NCBI GenBank assembly: GCA_021613535.1
Contig: CP075492.1
Span: 7,874,001-7,938,000, forward strand
DNA from: Adineta vaga
Taxonomy: Eukaryota; Rotifera
Length of the DNA stretch: 64,000 nt
Direction: 5' to 3'
In this document: one piece after another, positions 1-13,501 of the stretch
Layout of the letters: each line of letters opens with the position of its first letter
Numbering within the stretch: position 1 is the stretch's first letter
Program-made: the position numbers and the translations under genes
The notes under the pieces: model-generated
Databases searched by the model: none
The model's input: the letters and a program-made list of their open reading frames with translations, nothing else
What the model was told of the DNA's origin: nothing

Positions 1-1553
1 TTAAGAGCATTACTACTATTTCGTTTCATATATAATAATTGACCATTTCGAATACAAAACCAACGTCTAAACAATTATATAAGTAATAAGTTACATCGTC
101 TAATAACCAACCTATTCCATGTCTTGAATTTATTATGTGAACGTTTAAACAGATAACCTGGAGAGAAAAAGACGATGACTTTGTCTCTTACTGAATAATA
201 ATCGTTTATTTACCTTCTTTAGTCACTTCAGTACCATTCGATGGCATATTTGATAAACTTTGTTGTGAAATATTTCTTGATAGAATATTTTTTGACTATA
301 CAATACTTCTATATTTGACCTACTAAAGAATTATTTTTCATCACTTACTAAAGATAAAGAAGATTCTGGTGTCATTCCATCGTTTCTGTTCTCGTCTGGG
401 TTATACTAAAAATAGAAAAGGAGATAAATTCAAGATGATGATATGAAACATTTGTATGAATTAATACTCTTTTTTGATTGATTTCATGTATTTTTTCTAA
501 TAATTTCTCTTTCTGTCCATTTTCTTGTTTCATTTTGGTTAACTAAACAATCAGTCGAACATGTATTTATTTATTTATTTACTTAATTAACAATTACTTC
601 TGTATTCATCGAATGGACATCTTTTTCTGTTTCAGTTGATAATAATTCATAGCCTTGATGAAAAAATGCTTTATGAAAATTGATATACGATAAAAATAAT
701 TCAATTAGATCGACTTTATGGTGATTAAATAAGACATTTATTTGAGAAGTATAATCAATTGATGTATGACCGAAACAACTTCGAGTAGCAATCAAATTTT
801 TACTAACATCTTCACATAAATGAGCTAAATAGTCAAGAATTATGTATACAAAACTTGATATTATTGTTTACTTACGTTTTGTTTTCGATACATCTGCATT
901 CTTTTGTAAAGCTGAAAAATAATTGATTAATTTCAATGACTTATCGTTGATAAAACAAAAAAAGATGTTATTACCAATATCATAATCTGTACTTAAACGT
1001 TCGAATAATTTTCCTTGATCTTTTACTTTTCTTATATCTTCTTTTAACATTCGTGTTAATGTTCGTAGCATACTATGTGATGTTTGTTCCAATAAATTCT
1101 ATTTGAAAAATATCTCTCTTTGTTTTTTTTCCACCAATAAATCAATTTAGTGACTTACAGAAAATAAAGTTTGTATTTCATACAGATAATTACCAAATTT
1201 TGCGAGACTTTTATAAGTTAATTCATCTGTAGAAAAGAATTCGCGAACATCAAAAATGCATTTAATAAATTTCCTAAAGAAGATAATCGTCTTTTTTTCT
1301 TCTAAACAAATTTCACCAATAGTTTTTCTTACTGAAAATCTTGCACAAATAATTTGCCACTATTAATAACTAAATTGCACATTTTATACATTTGTTCTAA
1401 ACGATCTTCAAGTATATCGATGTGATTCGCAGCTTGTCGAAGTTGACTTCTTTTTAATCAAGATATTATTTTATATAAACAATATAAAATTGAAAAAACA
1501 TACCGATAAACAGGAGAATCTTTAAGACATTCTTCAAAATCGATGGTATGCAT
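1..1553 (-). CDS. ACAP: ACAP-type Arf GTPase-activating protein, N-terminal part (cut by left edge)
   Basis: Ten exons can be joined in frame: 1504-1553, 1333-1449, 1159-1273, 975-1098, 876-911, 598-824, 349-405, 214-295, 112-157 and 1-66. Together they give about 306 residues. The start MHTIDFEECLKDSPVYR matches the ACAP/centaurin-beta opening. A BAR domain follows (roughly residues 5-220), with the family signatures MLKEDIRKVKD, ALQKNADVSKTKP and AFFHQGYELL. After a short serine-rich linker the PH domain opens with GYLFKRSHNKFKTWNRRWFC. ACAPs sense curved membranes with the BAR domain, bind phosphoinositides with PH, and switch off Arf6 on endosomes and at the plasma membrane. The ArfGAP zinc finger and ankyrin repeats should lie left of the window. 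Which ACAP paralogue this is cannot be told from the N-terminus. Confidence 0.9.
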
Positions 1554-2949
1554 GACTAAAAGGAAACAGTAGTATCTGTTATGATAATACAATATAACTC
1601 GTCGAAGGCATTTTTTTTTCTATCTCTCTTTTTCTCCTCTCATATTATATAACCTAATGGATAGATATTGGAGTATCGTTGTCACATTTACTGATGAATG
1701 CCGACAGCTCGCGCCTCTCTTTTTCCTTCTCTATTTGTTCATCATACAAATGTATATGTGTTCAGTCAGAGTGAAAATGAGTAATTATATACGAACGATA
1801 GAAGAATAACACATGTTTGTTAGAAGTGCTTGACCTCTCGTCGGCATCAATTTCACGGAAGCTACTTACTTCATCGATCGCACTGTACAATTCGAAATGG
1901 TAACTCATCATCGTATTTGATACGAGAAACGAGAAAAACAAATGAAGGATAGGAACAGATGGTCATCTCCATAGGGTGTTTTGCTTTTCTATTGTCTTCA
2001 TAGAAATTAATATGTAAACGATGTCATTTTATAGCATGCCATATCAAAATTCAACTCTTCAACATCTCAATAGACACTTATTAGACATTCTCATACTCAT
2101 ATGATGATAAGAAAAACATTCGTATTGATAGTCGTCTCTTGCAAAGAAAAGCAAAATCAATCTTTTTCTCCTGTACCATCGATTTTTTCATCAAAACATA
2201 GAAATAATATGATGTACATGAAAACTCTATCTAGATATTATATGAAATTGTCATCTAATGTGATATTTCAATTACTTTCTATATCGAACAAATTAATCTT
2301 TAAATAAATAAAATAATCCTATTTTTTTCTTGTTTCGTCTTCATATTTTCTATGCATGAATATCTAAGAACAAAAAAGGACTATACATTTTCAAACTCAT
2401 TATGAAATTAGTCGATATAGTTCGGGAAGGAGAAAAAAAAGAAGTTCATTCATTCAATAGACATACTTTGTTTTGTTTTGAAGATTTAGAACGACGTCAT
2501 TTGCAAAATTTTACTATTTATTTTAAAATCTTTTTTCGAGTAGAAGAAAGACCATATTTACTTTAAAGTTGAAAGAACAAGAAAGAAAAATGCAAGCAAG
2601 ACTATCTACTGATTCATCATTTACATTCATCCACGAACGCTCACGCATGCATATCTATACATGTATGTGCGTGCGCATATATAACAATTATATCATCATA
2701 ACTGTTGGTCAAATTTAAACACAAACGGCTAGCTGATTGTCGAGTCTCTCTAGATGTCGGCATGTTTCATAATAAGTCGAGCAAATCTATCGACAAGACA
2801 CAAAATTGTAATAATATTATTCAAGAATGAAACGTGCTTGTTTTTTTCTCTTCAAATACAAATTCACTTTTATCAATATATAATTTTGTCTTTAACTTAG
2901 AAATATTAACATAAAATTTTAAAATGAAAAACACACGCATATGAATATA
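1554..2949. other. Intergenic, ACAP upstream region and chitin synthase 3' side
   Basis: AT-rich sequence between the start of the ACAP gene and the stop of the chitin synthase gene, both on the minus strand. It should hold the ACAP promoter near 1554-1900 and the chitin synthase 3' UTR near 2700-2949. A 68-codon plus-strand frame at 2101-2307 has no recognisable protein features and is not called. I see no repeat or RNA gene. Confidence 0.5.
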
Positions 2950-5900
2950 CTACAAATGTTCTAAATGACGATCTTTTGATTTTCTTCGATGTTTTTTAAT
3001 AACTGCTGATGTTTGTGATGTATTTTTTCCACTAACATTATCATGTGCTGTCAATACACTGGATGTTCTTCTAGCTCGAGATGAAGCTAATTGTTGTTGT
3101 TGTTGTTGAAAAACATCTGTTAGTTTTACTCGTGGATTTTTTTGTGATGGATTTTTATTTTGTGTTAATGCTTGATAACGTGATTTGAATACATGATCAA
3201 GTGATTTATTATACAAATGACGTTTATTAGATAATTGACGTCGTTTAATAGCATCATAATTACTACCATAAGTATGTATTGATCCAGACATCAATTGAGA
3301 TAAATCACTATGATCAGTTGTATCCAAATTTCTTTGCATATCATTGACTTTAGCTGTTTCACTCCATTGTTGAGATGTACAAGCTGAATTCTTCATATAT
3401 CGTCCATTACCACGATAGATTAATCCAGTAGTTGATAGGTCAGGTTCAGATGCTTGTTTGTTATCATCATTATCATAATCTGGTTCAGGTAAATCTTCTT
3501 CGTCGAAACCTTTCAATTGTTGTAGAACTTTTACTTGCTCGACAGCATCTTCCACATTATCGGAATTAAAATCTCCTCGACGATGATTTCGATTCGTTTG
3601 TCCATTACTTGATTGACAAATTTTCAAGTCAGTCGATGCTAATAGATGTAACAATGTTCCATATCGATGCCATAACATCGATACAAATTGTACAAGTAAA
3701 ATTGTTGCAAAAAACAGAAGAAAACCTAAACCAAGTGGTTCAAAACGTAATGGTTCATTATGTAAACGTTTTATTGGTATAAAGACAAATTCACGTATAC
3801 GTTCAGCAACTAATTGTAATGAAAAGATAATAACCATCCATAATGTATTGATCATAAAGAAGACGAAACAACTATTGTTACGTAATGATTTCAAATCACG
3901 AACCATTTTCTTTTGATGATCTTTATCTTCCACTAATGGATATAAATAACGTTCAATAACTCCTTGGAAGAATTTTGTTTCACGTGGATCAAGCATAACA
4001 ACTTCAGAATCACGTAATGATTCATGAAAGATCCATGCAGGATTAACTAGAATAGACAAAAACGAAGATGATCATTTTTATCAATTAGTACAATACTATT
4101 CTTCTCTAATTTCGTACCTAATTCATTTCGTTTTATAATTGGTGTTTCGAATAGACGTGATACACCTCCATAAGACATTATCTGTCCGGAGGGTGTATTT
4201 CGAGTACTATGAATTCCACGATAGATCACTTGTGACTGCGAATCGACTTGTGGAAAACTTCCACGAGTAATTGGTACGCCTGTTATTCCTGGTGATCCAG
4301 CTCGAGCCGCTAAATGCATCAAACCATATTTTGCATCGATTTCTGATCCAATTGGTGTTTTATTTCGTTCAGGATATAAACCTGTCGTTGCAACAGCATC
4401 CATTTCTTCATCAAATTTACTCTAAAATGCGAACAAGATCAATGTGAAAATTTTCTTCTGATTTAAATTTCAGACAACAACTCTTACTTTTTCCATACGT
4501 TCAACAGCACCTAGAATCTGTTGGAGAAGTATACCATTCAATCCCGATCGTTCTAATCCTAACCATTTTCGAGCATACGAACGAATTCGTTCATCATATT
4601 TTTTGAAATTAAAATTAGCAAATACCTAAATTGATCAAGTATACAAGTGACATACATTTTTCTTTAAATGATCATCCTACTTGATTAAAAAAACCAGCAG
4701 TTTTTTGTTTTACTTGTGTTAATTCTTGCATTCTTGCACGTTCTTGTTCTTCTTTACTTAGATTCTTTTTAGTTTTCGGTGCTTCACGTGTTCCCCAAGA
4801 GACAATATTCAAATTGCATAATGAATAAATCAATAAAAACAAATATCCACTTGGTATACATAAGAAATACAATATACCAGGAACGACACACCAAAATTCT
4901 TGAGGATGCATACAAGCGGCAATAAAATTAATCGAAAGTAATAACATTAAAAACACAGCGTTCGGCGATGTCCAAGAATCTTCAGCTATTTGAATCGTAG
5001 TACCAACGATTACAGCCATCATTATTATAGCATAGACTGCTGAGAGAAATGCAGCAGCACGAATTTGAAAATCAGTCGTAGTATGAAAACATAATAAGAG
5101 ATAGAAGAATGCTGGCAATACAGACATATACATTGATTGCCAAAGACTTGTACCTAAATGATTTGAATGTAAAACTTTATAATGAAATGTGTATTTTCAC
5201 ATACCGAAACAAGCATTGAACGCTCCAATAATCATCAGAAGTACTGTCGCTGGACCTAGTACTGTTGAGATCATAAGGAAAAGTTGATAGATGATATATA
5301 AATATGAGATACTCTCATTCACAACTACAATTCTTTTATATTCCGCAAGAAAATCCAAAATATTTGCAATAGTTGATGGAACCCATCGACGACGTTGATT
5401 AAAAAATTCCTATTTATTTATTCAAAATCGATCTATATACATATCAATTTCTCTCAAAAACACATTAAACTTACATGAAATGTTTCAGGTGCATATGTCA
5501 AAGCGTCAGATGCTGCACAATATTCAACACGATAACCTTCTTGTAATAGAAGTGTACATAACCATCGATCTTCACCTATAGAAACAAACTCAATCAACAC
5601 TATTGATAAGATAGAAGAGAAAAACCTTGATCATATTGGACATAATGTCGAGCTTCAGTAGATTTTGTACAATATGTTCGAAGAACATGATCATCCATCA
5701 ATGCAGAACCACGAAATAAACTAAAACAACCTGGACTACACATCTAAAGAACAAAGAAGATCTATTGTTTGATATTTTTCTCTCAGAATTCATTAACTTA
5801 CCACACAACCTAAGATATGTTCAGCTGCTTTTTGAAGCCAATGACCAATAGCATATTCAAATTTTTGATACCATACCATAGGACCTAACATGATTTAAGT

Positions 5901-8900
5901 ACGAATTGATCGATTTTAAATTAATTCTTACCACTTCCAATGGGATGAATACGTCCACAAGCTGCACCAACTTTCTTATTCTTCTTCATTCGATCAACTA
6001 ATAAACGTACAGCATCGGGTCGAAAATCGACATCGCCATCCAATGCTAATAAATAAGTATTTTCCATCTAAATAAACGTTGACAAAATTCTTAGCAAAGA
6101 AATATCTATTATCTTCTTACTTGTATTCGTTTTTTATTATCCATATTATTTAATAAATTTCCAAAACCTTTGAATAATTTTGATTTATTTTTCGATATAT
6201 CTTTCTTTCGTTTTCGTTTATATAGTTTTTCGATGATATTCAAATCACCAAATAAACGATAACCAAGTAAATAGTACATATACATAACCTAGAATTCATT
6301 AAAGAAAAATCAAATCAAATATCAAAACAGCATTCATTCCTATTACTTGACTCCAACGTTTTTTATGTCGAATCTTTGTCTTATCTTTAATATGTGCAAT
6401 AAGAAAATTTCCACCCGGTAAAATCCATGTTAATCTTCCACCATAAGGTGTAGGTGTTTTGAAGGGTGGAGGAATTTTCATAGGACATTGATGAATAGCT
6501 CTAAAATAATTCAATGAAATATTTCGTCATGAACAAAAATAATCCTTATGAAACATACGTTGCTGCTCGATCAATAACTCCAAGTAGTTGTTGAACGAAT
6601 TTATTCGGTACTTGTTCGTTATTTTCATCCTCTTCCGTAGCATCATCAAAGAAAATATGACCTTCATATTCATAATAATCGAGATCCTTAAGATTTAAAT
6701 AATTACGAGCAGTTCGACGAGCACATTGATCACTATCTAATCTAGAATAGTAGATAATTTGATGTAAATTACTTCGTACCTCGAGAATAATGAATTACTA
6801 ATAGCAAACCTCATAATCGATTTTAATAATTGTAACATTTCTGTTTCTGTTTCATGCCACATTGTTGCACATGAATATATCTTTGTATGTATATCTGCAC
6901 TTAATTTTTTCTCCATAGATAATTCTTCCATACTCTGTTCATCATATTCTGTTTCACCACTGGCTGTACCCATTTCATCATATGTACCTGTGAGAACTTC
7001 ATCACCTTCATTTCGTCGTCGGTTCATCATTAATGATTGCTCAAGTAATGTTGCACAATAACGTGGAGAAACAAACAAACTAAAAGTAAAATTCAATCAA
7101 AATCTTCTATCAATGCATAAATGGATTCATTTACCGATCGGTAAAAGCTAAACGTTGACTTTTTCCAAACCAAATATGTCCAGCAATCCATAATTCCGAT
7201 AACCACCATAGAAAAAGACCACAAATAACTTGCCAACGAAATGAATCTTTTGCATAATCAGCATAACAACTCCAGAAAAGGAAATTGTCAACGAAAACAG
7301 TTGTTTGTGGAGCAGCAGAACACATAACTAGTAAGATAGTCAACGCTAATGGTGTGACTAATGTAATCGGTAATGCAAAACATATTCGTTGCATACAAAG
7401 TTTACATGCTAAACGACCCATATAAAAACATAATGCATCTGATAGGATTTTTAATAGCATGGGTGCTAAATAATAAATCCAACGATCTCGTGGATTTGTT
7501 GATTCTTTTTCACCACTACCTGGAAGATTATTTCCAGCAGCAAGTGCATTTAATGTTTCATCATCTAACAAGAAATTACTAGGTAAATCATTCTCTAGTT
7601 GTCGTTTTTGTCGTTGAATATATGTAGTAATATTATCAATTGAACGACGTTCACGTGGTGGTACAATTGGAACTAATCCTTGCATTGGTTGTTGATCAAA
7701 ACCTAACGATGCCCAAGAATTTTGTCCTGAAGATAATTTTGGTAATGGATCTTGTAACGGTTCATAATTGTCATGAATTGGAAAAACAACTGATGTATTG
7801 AAAATACCATGATGAAATATATAGGCAAGTATAATTGTAACAAATACTTTCCAACAAGTAATTATTACTGAAGTTTTTGCACGTGTTGCAACGATATTTT
7901 CTTTTAATAATTTCATATGAACTATTATACGGCCACCAATTTTGATGTCACGATCAACAAAATTTTCCCACCTACAAACGAAAATAATGAGTAATCGAAC
8001 AAAAGCAATTGCTCATTTCTATTCTTACCAGGCTAATGAAACAAGAATTAATGCAACCGGTAATTCCCATTGAATATAAAAGCTACCTAAAATTGTTTGT
8101 AAATTTTTATCAATTGAACTAATATTACTAGCCACTGTTGTCAGTAAAATATTCTCGTCAAAATCGGAAGGAATTATTGTAGATTCATCTTGTCGTCGGT
8201 GTCGATTTAAGATTGGTATGGTTGTTGTACTTTCAGGAAAAAGTAATGATGATGCTGTCGTTTGTGCAAAAACAGGTCCATCTGTTTTCAAAAATTTTGA
8301 TGCTAATGCAATACCCATACAAGAACATTGCATTGCAAATGCAAAAAAATCCATAAGAAATAAAAGACTTCGTCGTACAATAGATGAATTTGATTTTGTC
8401 AAAAATAATTTTAAAAAAGCAGGAACAAGACAAACAGCATTCATAATTAATAAACTTCGTGCGGTATCAAGTTTTGGTAAAATATGAAAAACAAATATAG
8501 CAATGCCAAAACTATGTAATGTTTCAATGAAAAATACCTAAACATAGATTATTGAGAAGATTTAATCGAAAAATAAAGAATTAAACATACGATAGTAAAG
8601 ATTTTCACAGTTGGCCATGGTTTATTACCAAATAGACATGTACCAAAACTATCGAAGAATGTGAAAATATATGGAGCACAGACAACTGTCAATAACATCC
8701 ATACCCAACGTTCACGATAGGGTGTCTAAAATAGAAATATATTCATCAGACAGATCACTTGAGGTCTTCTCTTACCTCTTGTACATTAGCCACCGAGTTT
8801 GTCATCAATAATAAAGCACCTTTACTAACTAAAGCAGTTACTAGTACACCGATATTTAAGACAATATAAGTGGTAAGTTTTAATAGTCGCATAGATAATC

Positions 8901-11482
8901 GATAACAATGAACAGTTTTCTCATAAGCTTCACGAACATCGGTTGTACGTGGTATATCCCAAGAATCCATCTGTTCCCTATATTTTACAATAAAACAAAA
9001 AATGGTCCGATTATTTTAGTTGTTTATAAATCAACTCACTGATCAAGTAGAATATCATCATCATCGTCATCGTCACCATTCTTTAATGATTGATCCAGAG
9101 CGGGAAAACTGTATGTTGAATGTTCAAATTCATTACTTTTACGTGCTTTACGTGCTTGATTATCTTTGAATTTTTGTCTTTGTAACATCAAAATTTTCTT
9201 CACTATATCTCGTTTTTGTTCGGATAACATCGTTTGATTTTGAAGAGCAAGTAAAACATTTCTTGGTTCAGATTTGGAACGAACAGCAGTTGGATGTTTT
9301 CTTTCATCTTGTCCAACTGCCCAATCTAAATCAAAAGACAAATAACTATAATACATTCTCTTCTCTATCTTTACCTGTCATAAATAAATCTCCACTTGCT
9401 GCAGCAACTTTTGTTTCTCTGATTAATTGTTCACCTTCTGTTAATTTCATTGTTGGTGCAATCGGAACTTTCGCAGCCATTGCTGCAACGATTCCATCAT
9501 GTACTTTCAAAGGACTTTGTGACGTTGTTATACAGGGCAATCCTGAACCGGATTCAATATTTGTTTCAATGGGAAATCGTTTTGGTTGTAATTGTTTGGT
9601 TGTTGTGATTGTTCCAGGTGTAAATTCATCTTGAACAAGAATACGTACTTCACGTTCAGATAAACCTTCTAATGAAGATCTTATTTCATCAGTTGATTTA
9701 TTCGATGTTATTCGATGATCAACAGCATCTTTTTCAAGTAATTGTAATTTCTACGAAAATCAATAAAAATAGTATATGTCTAGATTTACTTGTTGTTCGA
9801 ATAAGTTTACTTTAGCAACTTTGAGCATATCATGATGCTCTTGTTCATTCATAGGTATTGCTTCAGAAGGAATCGAAGTAGGAGATGCTGGTTTCTTTTG
9901 ATCTTTCGTTGTTCGTCTTTTAATAAAATGACCTGAACGTTTACTACTATCACCATTTGGTTTTGATGATGATGAGGATAATTCGATAGTTTTTGTAGAA
10001 ACCTTGTGAAATCATAAACATACATTCTTTACATAACATATTATAAATCGAAATTCCACATACTTTTGGTAAATCTGTAAGTTTATCCATTGTTTTTTTG
10101 CTAGTTAAATTGATTTGATTCAGGAAACGATGACGTTCATTTGCATTCCGTTTTGCTTGGCGTAAAAGACGTTGTCGAACAAGAAATCCTCTAATATGTT
10201 TTTGACATATTACAATATTCAATAGATACTGTTCGGAATGTTGATTTAAAATTTGTAAATGTTCTAATGTCAATAAGATCTGAGAACATACATCATTCAA
10301 AATGAAATCGAATAGATTTTAACATTATCATACTTTTGCTTTTTCAATAATATAATCAGTTAAAGAAAGATGCTGAAGAATTCTTTCGCATGTTTTTGCA
10401 TTGACTTCAATGGAACAATTGGATGGATAATAAATGAATTTATATCTAAAAATAGAGAAGAAATTTCAACCAATTAATAGAGGGAAAGTTTCTAAACAAA
10501 CCTTGTGAAAAATTCGTTAAATGTAAAACGAATTGGCCAATCTTGTTCGTGAACTATTCTATGTTCAAATTGATTAGCTAATTTACCGTGATTATGTTTA
10601 ATACATCTAGGTAATACAAAACAATTTACATTGAAATTGATTGGATTCAATTGTTTTGTTCAATGTAAAGAATATAATGAGAATACTTATATGAGTATTT
10701 ACGTAGTGAGACTACAATCATACAATAGATGATCCAGTATTAAGGTCATGTATTTACATACTCGATTTAAACAGCAGAACGAAATTAGAAAGGATTGAAA
10801 GAAGATAACATACGAAAAAATATGGTATATGCGTTTTCATTTCCTATAATCATCGTACTACGCATGCGCATGATAGAAACCTTATTGTTCTTTTCTCGAA
10901 TAATTCTGAACGAAATAAAAACTACCTCGATTTATTTTTCCAAACTAATGTATTGTGCCCATCACTATCATCATGATCAGTCATTAATTCATCGGTTGGA
11001 ATATGTAAATCAATCGAAACAGTTAGACTTTCACATGAATCTGGAAAGATTTGTTCTGCTTGTTGTTGTTGTTGTTGTTGTGGATTGAGATCTTTTGATA
11101 AATGTTTTTTCTCATGTGATGGTTCAGATTGATGTTGTGATGACGGTGGTAAAAGTAACCAATGACCACGTCGATCAAGTCGACAATATCCTGGCGGCTT
11201 TTTCGAATTCTGTTCATAATTAAAGCCATAAGATTGTGGTATCGTTGAATAATCATCAAGGGTTTCCCATCCATTTTCATTTCGATTATCTGATAATGAT
11301 GATACTGATAAATCTTGAATATATTGATTATCAACTAATGAAGCAAGTACTGATGTAGGTGTTGCACCGGGCAAATCTTGCCATGAATCATTAGAACATT
11401 GTTCATTAAATTTGAATTTTTCCGTTGTAAATAGTAATTTTTTTATATCAGTTTTCGTTGAAAATATGTTAAAATCAGCCAT
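2950..11482 (-). CDS. CHS: Chitin synthase with vestigial myosin/IQ N-terminal region
   Basis: A multi-exon gene of roughly 2,300 residues. The GT2 core (5340-6070) has LALDGDVDFRPDA, CGRIHPIGSG, the acceptor-site EDRWLC and the product-channel QRRRW, followed by the animal chitin-synthase motif SWGTRE near 4790. The enzyme polymerises UDP-GlcNAc into chitin and extrudes it across the plasma membrane; in rotifers this would serve trophi or egg cases. Membrane segments precede the core (7150-8970) and follow it (4670-5330, 3700-3900). Upstream of the membrane part lies the C-terminal end of a myosin head plus one IQ motif (10064-10606), and before that a disordered first exon (10926-11482) with a glutamine run. 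Exon joins in this N-terminal part keep frame: 10926-11482, 10502-10606, 10334-10445, 10064-10279, 9790-10002, 9375-9750, 9040-9325, 8776-8977. The long C-terminal tail is disordered with a second glutamine run near 3090. Confidence 0.95.
10064..10606 (-). other. Myosin-head remnant plus IQ motif inside chitin synthase
   Basis: Three exons encode the end of a myosin motor: RCIKHNHGKL (compare RCIKPN), then DWPIRFTFNEFFTRYKF (the converter-side region), then CERILQHLSLTDYIIEKAK. A lever-arm helix with an IQ motif, VICQKHIRGFLVRQRLL, follows at about residues 281-297. The P-loop, switch 1 and switch 2 of a working motor are not encoded upstream. The preceding exon joins in phase (AG|A) directly to RCIK, so this fragment cannot hydrolyse ATP as a motor. 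The IQ helix could still bind calmodulin or a myosin light chain. Myosin-fused chitin synthases are known from molluscs and other lophotrochozoans. Confidence 0.85.
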
Positions 11483-13501
11483 GACATATGATTTATAATG
11501 GTCAAGGAAAAAATACGATAGACATTATGAATAGGAAAAAGAAAAACAATAACGAACGTGGAATGTCAATAGACTCCGATTTGTTAGTTATAACTGGACG
11601 AAGATTGAGACTAATCGATAGATAAATACACACGATTGCTCGTAAAGTTGTTTCCTTTTCCTTTCTGTCTCTACTTGAATCAATATCTTGTTTGTTTGAC
11701 TAGAGGAAAAACAACTGACCAACCGTAGTCAAATGCGCATACAATGAGGACAAAAAATAAATCTCATTTCTCTAATCGGGACAGTCAACAATTCATACTC
11801 ATTTGTTATCATATCGAAATGAAAGTTAATTAACTACGTTAGACGATTATCGATCTGCATAAATGATCAGTATTTAAGAATAAAAAGAGATGTAGATGCG
11901 TCGACAAAGAAGAAACTATGCTCATAGATTATACATATTGTAAACGACGGTTCGAACTTTATACGACAAATGTTTCATATGGAAAAAACAATCGACGAAA
12001 TGATTGTAGTATTTCTCGGTAGGTAACATCATTACAATCTAACAAATCACATATTACTTTTAGATTGAATATTCGTTTTGAACAAAACCAATGCTGTTGT
12101 GATTTTATTCTGAAGTAAACGATTGTTTCATGTAGAAAAATGATATTCTTCCTTTGATTGATCAGTCAGGAAGTCATTTTTTGTCGTCGCAGTGTCCACA
12201 AAGTGTTCGAAAACGAGACCCAAAGAAAATACTCAACATCATTCTCGCAATAGGAAATCGAGATCGATCAAGGTTTAATAAACGCAATATCATAGGTTTA
12301 GAAAATGTGAAGAAAAATTCGGGAATTTCGCACATCTATGTTAATGATGCTAGATAGAAATCTGAACGAAAAAAGAGAAGACGAAGAATTTTGATCTTAC
12401 GTTTTTTAACTAATATTTTTACATGAACATCAATTTAATATGAACAGCAATTGTAAACGAAAACGAAAACGGAATATCTAAAGACGAATATGTCCTTCGT
12501 CATTGTTTCATTTACTTTGTTTTACATACACAAAACACAATCCTCAATGTTCGCAAAAAAAAGAAGAAGAAGAAGAAGAAGAAAGTGTCATCTTCCTTCT
12601 TTTCCTCGTTCATTTTATTTTATCTTGCCACCCTTTATACTTCTCGCATTCGTTTTGTTTATTTTGTACTTCCCATTAGTCTTTCGTCTAGGTCTCTTCT
12701 TTCTTTTCGTCATCAAATGGTGAGATAAATACATACACAAATATATAAAAAAAAAGAGAGCGAATCCGTCGTTTTCATTTGTGTATATATATGTGTGTGT
12801 GTATACGTCTATGTCACGAACGAAGGTGACAACAGTACAAATATAACAAGCAGACTAAACTAGTTGGAAGAATGTTGAGTAATCTAACCGATAGGACACA
12901 CAAACGAAGATGGATAGAAAGAAGAAGAAGAAGAACTGGATATACAAACGAGAAAAAAAAAGAAAGAATCTTTTCATCACATACATTGATTAAATATATC
13001 GGTGACATTTACATACTGATCCACGTACCTGACAAATGATGGTTCAATTGAGTTCGTTTTATTGAATAATTCAGTCTAAGAGACAATATTTTCATCGACA
13101 TGATCGTGACGAATAGACAACCATTGAATTTGACATTCGAAAATTTTATCAGAAATTCTTGATTCATTCATTTGGTATTTAGAATAGAAATCAATAAACA
13201 CGATACATAAATTCATTCATGTTCATCACTTGAAAACTTTTTATTGTTTATTTTTAAAGTTCGTAAGAAGAAAAAAAAGAAAGGAAGATAAAGAATATGT
13301 ACCCAGAAGAAAAACGAAAGTATACATTTTAGAATGGATAATAAAGATATGATATACAAAGTGGATCGTTGATCGGTATAAAAAAAAGAAAGAAAGAGAA
13401 AAGACAAGAAAAAAAATCATTATTAGTGTCGGCAAACATGTCATTCAATGACTTGAATTCATTCATAGACAATCAGCACCGTGAAGAAATTCGATTTTGA
13501 T
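11483..13501. other. Intergenic, chitin synthase upstream and Rab8 3' side
   Basis: About 2 kb without a gene I can support. The stretch 12550-12590 is a run of AAG/AGA triplets on the plus strand; 12920-12970 and 13265-13420 are also purine-rich on the plus strand. They create open frames of poly-Arg or poly-Phe character (for example 12490-12723 and 13213-13444), which are low-complexity artefacts. Probable 5' region of chitin synthase near 11483-11900. Confidence 0.5.

Noticed and set aside
2101-2307. 68-codon plus-strand frame downstream of the chitin synthase
   Set aside because: No family resemblance, no splice context and in AT-rich intergenic DNA; a chance frame.
8218-8487. 89-codon plus-strand frame overlapping chitin synthase
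   Set aside because: Antisense shadow of a well-supported membrane-segment exon of chitin synthase.
12490-12723. Plus-strand frame with a poly-Arg run
   Set aside because: Created by an AAG/AGA microsatellite; no protein features outside it.
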